From: Aquibium sp. A9E412
GTDB taxonomy: Bacteria > Pseudomonadota > Alphaproteobacteria > Rhizobiales > Rhizobiaceae
Length of the DNA: 64,000 nt
Reading direction: 5' to 3'
NCBI RefSeq assembly: GCF_030398335.1
Contig: NZ_JAOAOP010000007.1
Span: 1 to 64,000, forward strand
Shown here in pieces: positions 1 through 8,479 of this stretch (its first letter is position 1; the number at the start of each line of letters is the position of its first letter). The translations under genes and the position numbers were made by a program. The notes beneath the pieces were generated by a model. It was not told where the DNA came from. It did not search any database and saw only the letters and a program-made list of their open reading frames with translations.

Positions 1-392
1 CAGGTGGACGTCGTGGGCGTGCCGGTGGTGGTCGTCGGCGTGCCCCAGGTGGACGTCGTGGGCGTGCCGGTGGTGGTCGTCGGCGTGCCCCAGGTCGAGG
101 TCGTCGGCGTGCCCGTCGTCGTGGTCGGCGTGCCCCAGGTCGAGGTGGTCGGCGTGCCGGTCGTCGTCGTCGGCGTGCCCCAGGTCGAGGTGGTCGGCGT
201 GCCGGTCGTCGTCGTCGGCGTGCCCCAGGTGGAGGTGGTCGGCGTGCCGGTCGTCGTGGTCGGCGTGCCCCAGGTCGAGGTCGTCGGCGTGCCCGTCGTC
301 GTCGTCGGCGTGCCCCAGGTGGACGTCGTCGGCGTGCCCGTCGTCGTGGTGGGCGTACCCCAGGTTGTCGTCGTCGGCGTGCCGGTGGTGGT
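1..392. repeat. 45-bp tandem repeat (VNTR-like) inside the Thr-rich gene
   Basis: Units begin at 1, 46, 91, 136, 181, 226, 271, 316 and (partial) 361, and continue left of the window. The 45-bp period keeps the reading frame, so copy number can change without a frameshift. Each unit contains two related half-units, each with a GTP-TT core. Differences between units are largely synonymous on the minus strand. Confidence 0.93.
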
Positions 393-839
393 GAATGGCG
401 CGTTGTAGTACATGGCTTGTCTTCCTCCCCCTTGTGCGTCGAGCGGATCGAATCCGACGCAGATGTTGACCCCGGACGGCGTCGCGAAATGGGCGCCGCG
501 CACCTCGAACTCGTTGGGTCCGAGCTTCTTGATCTCGAAGCGCAGATGCGCCGGCTCGCGCACCTGATAGAGCACCGTCTCGCCGAGCTCGGCCTTTTTG
601 CCGGCATCGTCGAGGAAGTCCTCGAACACGCCGGAGTAGAGGCCGAACAGGCCGTTGACGAACGCCTCGACGGAGTTGACGTGATAGGTGCGCGACCAGT
701 CGAGATCGGCCGCGTCCTTCTGCCGCGTGGTGACCGGCGGACGCCAGCCGGGCGGCGCGGCGCCCGTTGCGGTGTCGTCGTCGCGGTCGGCGCTCTTCCT
801 GGCGCGCGCACCGCCCTGCTTGTTCCCGCCCTTCGCCAT
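1..839 (-). CDS. Threonine-rich tandem-repeat protein, 3' end cut off by the window edge
   Basis: I do not recognise the family. The start is the ATG at 839-837, preceded by GGGAGG. The first ~148 residues are non-repetitive: a basic/polar N-terminus (MAKGGNKQGG), then a segment with DWSRTYHVNSVEAF and a region rich in Glu and hydrophobic residues. From about residue 150 the protein becomes a repeat of 15 residues, read as GTPTTTTGTPTTSTW, with 8 full copies plus a partial one before the edge. Copies differ at third codon positions in this frame (TCC/TCG for Ser, ACG/ACC for Thr), whereas the opposite strand would swap Asp and Glu, so this strand is the coding one. There is no signal peptide. 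The N-terminal domain looks cytoplasmic, and the Thr/Pro/Trp repeats may form an extended, low-complexity tail. Function unknown. Confidence 0.72.
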   Translation of the reverse strand, partial: MAKGGNKQGGARARKSADRDDDTATGAAPPGWRPPVTTRQKDAADLDWSRTYHVNSVEAFVNGLFGLYSGVFEDFLDDAGKKAELGETVLYQVREPAHLRFEIKKLGPNEFEVRGAHFATPSGVNICVGFDPLDAQGGGRQAMYYNAPFTTTGTPTTTTWGTPTTTTGTPTTSTWGTPTTTTGTPTTSTWGTPTTTTGTPTTSTWGTPTTTTGTPTTSTWGTPTTTTGTPTTSTWGTPTTTTGTPTTSTWGTPTTTTGTPTTSTWGTPTTTTGTPTTST

Positions 840-948
840 GCGAGCCTCCCTGACTGTCGGAACGGACAGGCAGAGTACACCGGGGCGTATTCAACGTCCA
901 GTTGTATTTGACGTTACGGCAACCTTTCGGCGATCCGCGCGGCGGGTT

Positions 949-2052
949 TCAGCCGCCGCGCTTCGGCCCGAGCAGGCGAAAGAGCGCCGGCGCGAAGGCC
1001 ATGACCATGATCAGGCGCAGGATGTGATGCACGGTGACGAAGGCGATCTCGACCTGCAGCGCCAGCGCGATCAGGCCCATCTCGGCGACGCCGCCGGGCG
1101 AATAGGCGAGCACGATCGGCGCCGGCCGCATGCCGGTCAGCCAGCCGAGCGCGAAGGCGAAGGCGAGCGTGAAGGCGGCGAAGATCGCCGTGGCGCCCAG
1201 CGAATAGGCGAGCACCACGACGATGCGGCGCGCCGGCGTGCCGAGGAAGCGGCAGCCGATCGTGGTGCCGATCACCACCTGGGCCGTCGCCACCAGGCTG
1301 TCGGGCGGCACGAAGGTGGTCAGCCCCGCGCCGTGCGCGGCCGCGCTCAGGATCAGCGGCCCCATCAGCGGTGCGGCCGGCAGCCGCAGCCGCCGGCCGA
1401 GCCACAGCCCGCCCGCCGCGCAGCCGACGAGCCAGGCGAGATCGGCGAGGCCGAAGCCGCCCGGCTCGAGCTTGGAGAAGCCGCCGCCGCGCGGCAGCCC
1501 GCCCTCCAGGATGCCGACGAGAAAGGGAATCGCGAAGACGATGAGGAAGACGCGCGCCGAATGGATCAGCGCGATGGTGCGCGTGTCGCCGCCGCGGTCC
1601 TCGGCCGCCAGCACCATCTCGACCAGCCCGCCGGGCATGCCGGCGAAATAGGCGGTGGTCCAGTCCATGCGCGCGACGTAGCGGAAGTAGAGCGTGGCGG
1701 CCGCGCCCGCCGTCGCGACGAAGACGGCGAGGCCGGCGATCGTCGGCCCCCAGCGCAGCACCTGCGAGAACAGCTCGGGCGTGAAGGCCGCGCCGAGCAG
1801 CACGCCGAGCACCGCGCTCATCGGCGGACGCACGGCCATCGGCGAGGAGACCGGCAGCGACAGCAGCGCGGCGAGCGTCGACAGCGCCATCGCCCCCAGC
1901 ATCCAGGGCAGCGGCATGTCGAGCCAGGCGAAGGCGGCGCCGCCCGCCGTGCCGAGCGCCAGCGCCAGCGCCGCGCGCAGGAGCGGCCGCCGCCGCTCGG
2001 CCAGCGCACGCAGGGGGCGGCGCCGTTCCGCCGACGTTCGGTCTCCAGACAT
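949..2052 (-). CDS. AbrB-family (AbrB duplication) membrane protein, putative transporter
   Basis: This 367-residue polytopic membrane protein has about ten hydrophobic segments and the internal two-fold repeat typical of Pfam AbrB. GTAGGAAFAWLDMPLPWMLG near the N-terminus is echoed in the second half by LIHSARVFLIVFAIPF and PFLVGILEGG. MPGGLVEMVLAAEDRGGD and SPGGVAEMGLIALAL are the two PGG-x-x-EM motifs of the family. Members are often mislabelled ammonia monooxygenase regulators; the true substrate is not established. The ATG at 2052 has no strong ribosome site. It is followed upstream by a dispersed repeat and the dabA stop, so it may be a separate transcript. Confidence 0.8.
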   Translation of the reverse strand: MSGDRTSAERRRPLRALAERRRPLLRAALALALGTAGGAAFAWLDMPLPWMLGAMALSTLAALLSLPVSSPMAVRPPMSAVLGVLLGAAFTPELFSQVLRWGPTIAGLAVFVATAGAAATLYFRYVARMDWTTAYFAGMPGGLVEMVLAAEDRGGDTRTIALIHSARVFLIVFAIPFLVGILEGGLPRGGGFSKLEPGGFGLADLAWLVGCAAGGLWLGRRLRLPAAPLMGPLILSAAAHGAGLTTFVPPDSLVATAQVVIGTTIGCRFLGTPARRIVVVLAYSLGATAIFAAFTLAFAFALGWLTGMRPAPIVLAYSPGGVAEMGLIALALQVEIAFVTVHHILRLIMVMAFAPALFRLLGPKRGG

Positions 2053-2081
2053 GGCAAATGCTTCGGATCGAGAGGCCCCTC

Positions 2082-2162
2082 CTTAGACCATGATGCCGAA
2101 ACGTGTGAAGCGTTTTTGCCCGCCGTCGCGACCTATCCAGTTGATTTTGCCGCAAGTCTGCG
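2082..2162 (-). repeat. Dispersed intergenic repeat, family B (copy 1)
   Basis: Read on the minus strand, this ~80-bp element aligns with the element at 8480-8557. Shared blocks are GCAGAC-TGCGGC, AAATC-AC-GAT near one end, and CGCTTC/CGCTTT followed by TTTCGGC and a TCxTGxxCTAA end. It fills most of the dabA-abrB gap. It resembles short dispersed elements common between genes in Hyphomicrobiales. Confidence 0.7.
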
Positions 2163-2268
2163 TCGCCGGGCGAGGCCGCCCGCCGCACCTTGCCGCCGCG
2201 GCCGACGCGGAGGCGGCAGACCTCCGCGCCGCCGGCACCGGCGGCGCGGGCATCCCCGGCCCGGCGTT

Positions 2269-4785
2269 TCAGGCGGCGTCGGCCGTCGCGCCCGCCGGCA
2301 TCTCCTGCCAGGCGAGGTCGCCGGCATAGCGCCAGGCGAGGCGGCCATCGCCGTTAAGCGCGAAGAGGTGCAGCCAGCCGTTGTCGACCAGCGCGCGCAC
2401 GCCGGGATGGCGTGCGATCACCGCGCTCATCGCCTCGCGCGGCGCCTCGATGGCGACCGTCAGCCGCAGCGGCTCGTGCACCAGCCGCTCGCCGTCGTGC
2501 AGCGACTGCCAGGGCAGCCCGGTGCGCAGGTCGCCGCCATTGCCCTCCAGCACGCCGACGGTGCCGACCACGTTGTGCAGCACCTTGTTGCCGCTGCCGA
2601 AGACGCGGTTGTCGACCGTCGAGCCGTAATATTGCAGGCTGATCCAGCTCGCCACCACCATCGGCGCGGTCATGATCAGCTCGAGCGTGGCGAAGTCGCG
2701 GTCCTGGCGCCAGTCGTAGCTGTGCAGGAAGGCGCGGCCGCCGAGATCGCGCCCGGCGGTGCGCGCGCGCGGCGCGGCGATGAAGGCGGCGCAGCCGGCC
2801 AGCCCCCATTCCGGCCGCACCTCCGACCAGTCGCGGCTGCGCGCCAGCACCTGCGGGTCGACCGGCCGCCCGGCCCGCAGGTTGAGCAGCGCCGCGCGCT
2901 CGGCGCGCGCCAGCCGGCCGGCCGCGTCGAGCCGCGCCTGCAGCGCGCCGACGTCGGCGGCGTGGCCGGCCGGCAGCGCCTCGGTGTCGAACAGCCGCAC
3001 CGTGTCGGTGGTCGTGTCGTGCAGCGCGGCGACGAAGACGGTGTCGTCGGGCACCGCGATGCCGCGTTCGCGCAGCCCGTTGCGCACGGCCGGATCGTTG
3101 AGCACGGCCGCCGCGACGCGCGCGTTGGCCTCGCCCGTGTGGCCGCCGCAGGCGCCGCAGTCGAGCCCGCTGGCATGCGGATTGTTGACCGTGGTCGAGC
3201 CGTGCCCGGCCAGGAGCACGAGGCGGGCGAAGCCCGAGGTCAGCGACATCGCCTTGAGCACCGCCTCGGCGGCGTCGAGTCGGGCGGCCGGCGCCATGCC
3301 GGTGGCGCGGCCGGCCAGCGCGCCAGGCTCCAGGCGCGGCGCCAGCCGCGACCGCACCGCCGGGTCGAGGCCCTCGGCCGCCGGATGCGGCACGGTGCGC
3401 GAGAAGCCGAACGCGTCGCCCACCAGCTTGCCGAGATAGGCAAGCCCGGTGCTTTCCACGAAGGCGAAGGAGGAGACGCCGGCCAGCTTGAACGCCTTCC
3501 AGGCGCGGCCGGCGCGCCGCCGCACCAGCCTCAGGCGCAGGATGCCCGCCTCCTCCGGCGCGTCGGCGTCGCGCACGCTCTCGCACACGGTGAAGGCCGG
3601 CGTCAGCAGCACCGGGCATTGCGCCCCGCCCTGCCTCTGGCCGAGCGGCACGTACTCGATCGGAAAGCCGAAGAAGCCGGCGAAGCCGATCGTCTCGATC
3701 TCCGGCGCCACGCTTTCCAGCGCCCGGCGGAACACCTCCGAGCGCACGTCGATGCAGAACGCCGCCTGCACCGCGGCGCGGCCGGCCGCCGCCGGCGCGG
3801 CCGGCTGGCCGAGCCGGTCGGCGAGCCGGCGCTGCCACGCCTTTTCCAGCGCGCGCTGCAAAGCCGCGTCGACGGCGAGCGCGCGCGACGGCGCCGCCGG
3901 CTCGGCGGCCCGCGCGCGCGCCGAGCGCCAGGTCTCCGCAAAGCCCGGCCGGTCGGCGAACAGCGCGTGCAGCACCGCCTCGTGCGCCAGCCGCACGGCG
4001 AGCAGCGCCGTCAGCGCGCCGTCGCTGCCGCCGGCCAGCTCGGCCTGCCAGACGCGGCAGCGCGCATAGGCGGCCCAGCCGCCGACGCTCATCAGCAGGC
4101 GGTGGAAATAGCGCTCGAGGCCAGCCGGCGGCAGGCCGAGCCGGCGCACCGCCTCGACCAGCAGCGCATCGGCATCCTGCGGCAGCCGCGCCACCGCCGC
4201 GCGGAAGCCGGCAAGGCCCATCACCTCCGGCGTGCGGTCGACGAGAGCCCGCCGCCGCCACGCCCGGTAGAGGTCGCCGTCGCGGTCGGGCGTCACCCAG
4301 GCCGCCTGCCCCTCGTCGAACTGCTCGGCGGCGAAGGCCGACACCTGGTCGACGACGAAGCCCGCCCAGTCCTTGCCGGCGAGCGCGCCGGCGACGTCGG
4401 CGACGGTCTGGATCGGCGGCGGCGGGGCGGCGTCGGCCTCGTTCGCGGCCGCCGCCAGCGCGGCGGCGTCGCGCGGCAGGCCGGGCAGCTCGCGCTCGGC
4501 CAGCGCCGCGGCGAGGTCGTCGGCGGTGATGCGGCCGTCGGCGATCGCCGCGCGATAGAAGGCGCGCGGCATCGTCAGCCGCGCCCCGGCGGTGGCGGCT
4601 AAGGTCTCGGCGGCCTCTTCGAAGCGCTGCCCGGCGAGCCCGAGGAAGGGGTTGACGGCGACGAAGGTCCGCAGCGGCCACACCGGCGCGATGCGCCGGC
4701 CGGCCGCCTCGGCCGCGGTGTGGATGGTCGGGGCCGAGGGCGCGGCCGCTTCGGCCGCCCGGGGATGCGAAAAGGGCGCGTTCAT
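2269..4785 (-). CDS. dabA: DabA: catalytic subunit of DAB inorganic carbon pump (DUF2309)
   Basis: The 838-residue protein belongs to the DUF2309/UPF0753 family, which has a beta-carbonic-anhydrase-like zinc site and works with DabB as an energy-coupled, one-way CO2 hydratase. The predicted zinc/catalytic residues are present: C344 and D346 in FCIDVRSE, H528 in LLAGHGST, and C543 in DCGACGG. The 15-residue spacing of H528 and C543 equals that of the characterised Halothiobacillus protein as I recall it (H524/C539). The ATG at 4785 (MNAPFSHPRA) lies 11 bases after the dabB stop, so the two genes are co-transcribed. The frame stays open far upstream across dabB, but that is antisense-type GC bias, not a fusion. 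No RuBisCO or carboxysome gene is in the window, so the bicarbonate probably feeds anaplerosis or a CO2-fixing pathway encoded elsewhere. Confidence 0.93.
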   Translation of the reverse strand: MNAPFSHPRAAEAAAPSAPTIHTAAEAAGRRIAPVWPLRTFVAVNPFLGLAGQRFEEAAETLAATAGARLTMPRAFYRAAIADGRITADDLAAALAERELPGLPRDAAALAAAANEADAAPPPPIQTVADVAGALAGKDWAGFVVDQVSAFAAEQFDEGQAAWVTPDRDGDLYRAWRRRALVDRTPEVMGLAGFRAAVARLPQDADALLVEAVRRLGLPPAGLERYFHRLLMSVGGWAAYARCRVWQAELAGGSDGALTALLAVRLAHEAVLHALFADRPGFAETWRSARARAAEPAAPSRALAVDAALQRALEKAWQRRLADRLGQPAAPAAAGRAAVQAAFCIDVRSEVFRRALESVAPEIETIGFAGFFGFPIEYVPLGQRQGGAQCPVLLTPAFTVCESVRDADAPEEAGILRLRLVRRRAGRAWKAFKLAGVSSFAFVESTGLAYLGKLVGDAFGFSRTVPHPAAEGLDPAVRSRLAPRLEPGALAGRATGMAPAARLDAAEAVLKAMSLTSGFARLVLLAGHGSTTVNNPHASGLDCGACGGHTGEANARVAAAVLNDPAVRNGLRERGIAVPDDTVFVAALHDTTTDTVRLFDTEALPAGHAADVGALQARLDAAGRLARAERAALLNLRAGRPVDPQVLARSRDWSEVRPEWGLAGCAAFIAAPRARTAGRDLGGRAFLHSYDWRQDRDFATLELIMTAPMVVASWISLQYYGSTVDNRVFGSGNKVLHNVVGTVGVLEGNGGDLRTGLPWQSLHDGERLVHEPLRLTVAIEAPREAMSAVIARHPGVRALVDNGWLHLFALNGDGRLAWRYAGDLAWQEMPAGATADAA

Positions 4786-4796
4786 GGCGGGGTTCC

Positions 4797-6371
4797 TCAC
4801 TTGGGGCTGGCGGCGGGGCGGTCGAGCGCGCCGATCAGGCGGTCGAAGGCGGCGTTGACGTAGAGGCCGTTGGCGAGATGGATGCGGGCAGCCCGCCAGA
4901 ACGGCGCGGTGGCGCGCGACGGCTCGACGATCTGCAGCACGGTCACCGCCGCGAAGGAGACCACGGCCAGCGCCATGATCGCGTAGCCGAGCGCGTCGGC
5001 GGCGGGCGGCGGCGGCACGACGCCGGCATAGAGCGCGCCGGCGCCGGCATGCAGCGCGAAGTAGGCGACCGACACCGCGCCGGCCGCGGCCGCCGTGCGG
5101 CCGATCACCGGGCCGCTCGACGCGCCGGCCGCCGCCTGCGACAGGAGCAGCGTGAGCGCCATCACCAGGATGGCGCCGAGCGCCAGCGCCTGCGGCGCGG
5201 CCGCCGGCGACAGGCCGAAGGTCCAGCCGACGCCGGCATAGAGCGCGACGGCCAGCGCCAGGCTGGCGAGCGTCGCGCCGAGACCGGGCGGCGTGCGGTC
5301 GGGCACGAAGGAGGCGCGGGCGATCTCCACCACGCTGCCCGACGACAGGAAGGCGTGCGCCTTGTAGAGCGAGTGGGCGACGATGTGCAGCAGGGCGAGC
5401 GCAAACAGGCCGAGGCCGCACTGCAGCAGCATGAAGCCCATCTGCGACACCGTCGACCAGGCGAGCGAGACCTTGACGCTCGTCTGGGTGAGCATGACGG
5501 CCGCGCCGAACAGCGCGGTGAAGCCGCCGACGAGCGCCAGGATATGCAGCGAGGCGGCCGACAGCACCATCACGTCGGCGAAGCGGATGACCAGGAAGCC
5601 GCCGGCATTGATGATGCCGGCATGCAGCAGCGCCGAGACCGGCGTCGGCGTCTCCATCACCTCGGGCAGCCAGCCATGGGCGGGAAACTGCGCCGACTTC
5701 ACCAGCGCGGCGACGGCGACGAGCACGGCGGCGAGGCCGACGCCGGCCGGCGCGCCATCGGCGGCCGCCGCGCGTTCGAGGATCGTGGCGATGTCCGTGG
5801 TGCCGAACTGCACCCCGATCACCACCGCCGCGACGATCAGCGTGGCGTCGGCGAGCCGCGCGGTGAGGAACTTCTTGCGCGCCGCAAGCGCCGCCTTCGG
5901 CCGCTCGCCGTAGAACAGCAGCAGCCGGTGCAGCGCCGCGCTGGTGGCGATCCAGGCGGCGACGAGCTGGACGAGGTTGCCCGACAGCACCAAGAGCAGG
6001 ACGGCGGCGAGCGTCAGGCACAGATGCCCGGTGAAGGCGCCCTGGCGCGCCTCGCCGTCGAGATAGCGGCGCGAATAGGCGACGACGATCGCGCCGAGGA
6101 AGCCGACGAGGGCGAACAGCGTCGCGCTGAGCGCGTCGAGCCGGACCGACAGGCCGATGCCGCCGGCGCCGATCAGCGCCGAGGTGGCCGGCCCGGCGAG
6201 CAGCAGGCCGACGGCGGCGGCGACGGCGAGCGCCAGCGCGGCGAGCGCCGCCCCCTGCGCGGCTGCCAACGCACGGCGCGGACGCGGGCCCGGCGAGGCA
6301 TAGGCCAGGAGCGCGGCGGCGACCAGCAGCGCGGGCGCGGCAAGCGGAACGAGGGCGACGATCGGGCTCAT
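4797..6371 (-). CDS. dabB: DabB: NuoL/Mrp-antiporter-like membrane subunit of DAB pump
   Basis: This 524-residue polytopic protein belongs to the proton-conducting membrane transporter family (NuoL/ND5, MrpA). Key motifs are the Lys of LVKSAQFPAHGWLPEVMETPTPVSALLHAG, the family's most diagnostic stretch, and the HIVAHSLYKAHAFLSSG segment with the conserved His and Lys of the proton path. It probably couples cation flow to CO2 hydration by DabA. The start is the ATG at 6371 after GGAGG. It is the first gene of dabBA and is transcribed divergently from the LysR gene across 107 bp. At 524 residues it is close to the usual DabB length. Confidence 0.92.
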   Translation of the reverse strand: MSPIVALVPLAAPALLVAAALLAYASPGPRPRRALAAAQGAALAALALAVAAAVGLLLAGPATSALIGAGGIGLSVRLDALSATLFALVGFLGAIVVAYSRRYLDGEARQGAFTGHLCLTLAAVLLLVLSGNLVQLVAAWIATSAALHRLLLFYGERPKAALAARKKFLTARLADATLIVAAVVIGVQFGTTDIATILERAAAADGAPAGVGLAAVLVAVAALVKSAQFPAHGWLPEVMETPTPVSALLHAGIINAGGFLVIRFADVMVLSAASLHILALVGGFTALFGAAVMLTQTSVKVSLAWSTVSQMGFMLLQCGLGLFALALLHIVAHSLYKAHAFLSSGSVVEIARASFVPDRTPPGLGATLASLALAVALYAGVGWTFGLSPAAAPQALALGAILVMALTLLLSQAAAGASSGPVIGRTAAAAGAVSVAYFALHAGAGALYAGVVPPPPAADALGYAIMALAVVSFAAVTVLQIVEPSRATAPFWRAARIHLANGLYVNAAFDRLIGALDRPAASPK

Positions 6372-6451
6372 GCGGACCTCCGGCGTGAACGAGCGGTGCG
6401 GCGGAGATAGCAGCCGAAATTCGATCTATAAAATTCATTGTTTGGATGGTA

Positions 6452-6472
6452 TCGTTCTCAAAAAAGGAACGA
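6452..6472. promoter_or_regulatory. Inverted repeat TCGTTC-N9-GAACGA between dabB and lysR
   Basis: A perfect 6-bp inverted repeat with a 9-bp A-rich spacer, about the size of a LysR-type site. It overlaps the AAGGA ribosome site of the LysR gene at 6479, so binding could give autorepression while affecting dabBA from the same AT-rich gap (6410-6470). No experimental site is known to me. Confidence 0.5.
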
Positions 6473-6478
6473 ACCGTC

Positions 6479-7366
6479 ATGGCCGCGCTCAACTACAACC
6501 ACCTGCGCTACTTCTGGGCGGTGGCGCATGAGGGCAACCTCACCCGCACCGCCGCGCGCCTCAACGTCTCGCAGTCGGCGCTGTCGACGCAGATCCAGAA
6601 GCTCGAGGCGCAGCTCGGCCACGCGCTGTTCGAGCGGCGCGGCAAGAGCCTTGTGCTGACCGAGGCCGGCCGCATCGCGCTCGACCATGCCGACGCCATC
6701 TTCGCCGCCGGCGACGAGCTCGTCGGCACGCTGCGCGAGACCGGCAGCGGCGCCCGGCGCGTGCTGCGCGTCGGCGCGCTGGCGACGCTGTCGCGCAACT
6801 TTCAGATCGCCTTCCTGCGCCCGGTCCTCGGCCGCGACGACGTCGAGGTGGTGCTGTCCTCGGGCGCCTATGGCGACCTCCTGCAGGCGCTCGAGGCGCT
6901 GCGCCTCGACGTCGTGCTGGTCAACCGCGCGCCGCCGGCCGACGGCGCCGCGCCGTGGATCGCCCACCGGCTGGCCGAGCAGCGCGTCAGCCTGGTCGGC
7001 GTGCCCGAGCGGGTCGGCTCCGACCGCGCCCTGGCCGAGCTGCTGGCTCGCGAGCCGCTCATCCTGCCGACGGCCGAAAGCGGCGTGCGCGTCGGCTTCG
7101 ACGCGATGGCCGACCGGCTGGGCGTGCGCCCGCGGGTCGCCGCCGAGGTCGACGACATGGCGATGATGCGGCTTCTGGCGCGCGAGGGCGTCGGGCTGGC
7201 GGTGGTGCCGCCGATCGTGGTGCGCGACGAACTGGCCTCCGGCCGGCTGGTCGAGGCGACGCGGCTGCCGGGCCTCTCGGAAGCCTTCTACGCCGTCACC
7301 CAGGCGCGCCGCTTCCCCAACCCGCTGCTGCGCGAGGTGCTGAGCGCCGACGGCGCCGCGGCGTGA
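6479..7366 (+). CDS. LysR-family regulator, probable regulator of dabBA
   Basis: The 295-residue protein has an N-terminal winged helix (about residues 1-65; FWAVAHEGNLTRTAARLNVS, QSALSTQIQKLE) and a LysR substrate-binding domain. N-terminal details (MAALNYNHLRYFW) look like the NhaR branch. I prefer the ATG at 6479 to the upstream ATG at 6446 because AAGGA lies ten bases before it and because the operator-like repeat would otherwise be inside the gene. Divergence from dabBA suggests it controls the carbon pump in response to CO2 or bicarbonate limitation; this is inference from neighbourhood. It is convergent with the M23 gene. Confidence 0.88.
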   Translation: MAALNYNHLRYFWAVAHEGNLTRTAARLNVSQSALSTQIQKLEAQLGHALFERRGKSLVLTEAGRIALDHADAIFAAGDELVGTLRETGSGARRVLRVGALATLSRNFQIAFLRPVLGRDDVEVVLSSGAYGDLLQALEALRLDVVLVNRAPPADGAAPWIAHRLAEQRVSLVGVPERVGSDRALAELLAREPLILPTAESGVRVGFDAMADRLGVRPRVAAEVDDMAMMRLLAREGVGLAVVPPIVVRDELASGRLVEATRLPGLSEAFYAVTQARRFPNPLLREVLSADGAAA

Positions 7367-7368
7367 GA

Positions 7369-7402
7369 CGGTGCTCGCCAACCGCCGATGGGTGGAGCAC
7401 CG
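7369..7402. terminator. Hairpin between convergent lysR and M23 genes
   Basis: CGGTGCTC at 7369-7376 pairs perfectly with GAGCACCG at 7395-7402. It lies just after the lysR stop (7366) and before the stop of the opposing gene (7413). There is no T-run, so it is at best a weak bidirectional terminator. Confidence 0.45.
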
Positions 7403-7412
7403 CTCGCGCGCC

Positions 7413-8375
7413 TCACCAGTCGCGTCCGACCAGCCGGTCGTTGCGCACCAGCCGGCGGCCGTCGATGCGCAGCGCCAGCGGCGCGCCGGCGACCGGCGCG
7501 CGGGTGGCCGACAGACGCTGGGCATGCAGGTGCAGGTGCGGCTCCGACGTGTTGCCGGAATTGCCGACGCGGCCGAGCAGCGCGCCGCGCGCCACGGTCT
7601 CGCCGGCTGCCACGCCCACGCTGCCCTGGCGCAGATGCGCGAAGAGCAGGACGGCCTCCGCGCAGCGCAGCAGAACGTGGTTGCCGAGCAGGTTCTCCGC
7701 GTCCATGTCCGGCACCGGCATGTCGGGCAGGTCGTTGCGCGCGCCGATCACCTTGCCGGCGCAGGGCGCATGGACCGGGCGGTCGAAGATCGCGTAGCGC
7801 GCCGGGTCGCGCGGCCGCCAGCCGTCGGCGCGCAGGCCGAGGCGGTCGACGGCGAACAGGTCGACCGCGTAGGCCTGGCCCCGCCACTCGGCATGGCGCG
7901 CGACGGTGGTGTCGAGCACCTTGAGATGGGCGTTGACGATGCCGCGCGAGCCGCCGTGGCCGACGACGTAGCGGCCGGGGCCGAGCGGATTGGCGATGTC
8001 GACCGTGGCGACGGGCGGCGCGGCGCGTGCCAGCACGGCCATGCCGGAGAACCAGCCGCCGAACACGGCGAGCGCCAGCGCCAGCCCGGCGCCCGCCCAG
8101 CCCCAGGCGGCCGACGGCCACAGCGGCCGCGCCGCCAGGCCGCCGGCCGCCACGTGCCGGAGCACGATCAGCAGCCACAGGATGCCGTAAAGATAGGGCG
8201 TCCACCACGGCGGCACCGTCCACATCGCGATGCGCGCCAGCGCGAGCAGGAACAACCCGACGCCGGCCGCCTGCAGCGCCAGGCCGGTCAGGCTGGCGGC
8301 CGGCGCGAAGGCCAGCCAGACCAGAAGGGCGAGCGGCAAGACGATCTGCAAGGCGATGACGAAGACCGTCAGCAT
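7413..8375 (-). CDS. Membrane-anchored M23 (LytM-type) peptidase domain protein
   Basis: The 320-residue protein has about four N-terminal membrane segments (MLTVFVIALQIVLPLALLVW onward), then an external M23 domain. The domain shows RGQAYAVDLFAVD, GNHVLLRC, LLFAHLRQGS, and the signature NSGNTSEPHLHLHAQ with the HxH zinc/catalytic pair. The first zinc His of the classical HxxxD motif appears replaced by Gln (Q-AYAV-D). I have seen this in similar membrane M23 proteins, and it leaves peptidase activity uncertain. The start is the ATG at 8375, preceded by GGGAGAAGGG, rather than the longer frame to 8417. Likely role: periplasmic peptidoglycan remodelling, or a degenerate regulator of it. Confidence 0.8.
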   Translation of the reverse strand: MLTVFVIALQIVLPLALLVWLAFAPAASLTGLALQAAGVGLFLLALARIAMWTVPPWWTPYLYGILWLLIVLRHVAAGGLAARPLWPSAAWGWAGAGLALALAVFGGWFSGMAVLARAAPPVATVDIANPLGPGRYVVGHGGSRGIVNAHLKVLDTTVARHAEWRGQAYAVDLFAVDRLGLRADGWRPRDPARYAIFDRPVHAPCAGKVIGARNDLPDMPVPDMDAENLLGNHVLLRCAEAVLLFAHLRQGSVGVAAGETVARGALLGRVGNSGNTSEPHLHLHAQRLSATRAPVAGAPLALRIDGRRLVRNDRLVGRDW

Positions 8376-8479
8376 CGGCCCTTCTCCCGGCGCTTGGCGG
8401 CAGACCGGCAGCCGCATGCGGCCGGTCCGCGTGTTCCGCCGTCTGGGGCACGTCGCCGCCGCCGGGGCTCACCGGCGTC

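Noticed and set aside
1-392. CRISPR-like array
   Set aside because: Units are contiguous with no spacers and stay in one reading frame.
4-408. Val-rich plus-strand frame (VVGVPVVVVGVP repeats)
   Set aside because: Shadow of the Thr-rich repeat on the minus strand. Copies differ by Asp/Glu on this strand but only synonymously on the other, and the minus-strand frame continues into a non-repetitive domain with a proper start and ribosome site.
688-4602. 1304-residue plus-strand frame opposite abrB and dabA
   Set aside because: Arg/Gly/His-rich composition typical of GC-rich antisense frames; no domain and no ribosome site. The same applies to large frames at 12774-15764, 16658-19306, 19198-21810, 57666-60131 and 60001-63639.
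2269-6492. 1407-residue minus-strand fusion of dabB region and dabA
   Set aside because: The upstream part is Arg/Ala-rich antisense-type sequence in another frame of dabB; dabA has its own start at 4785 directly after the dabB stop.
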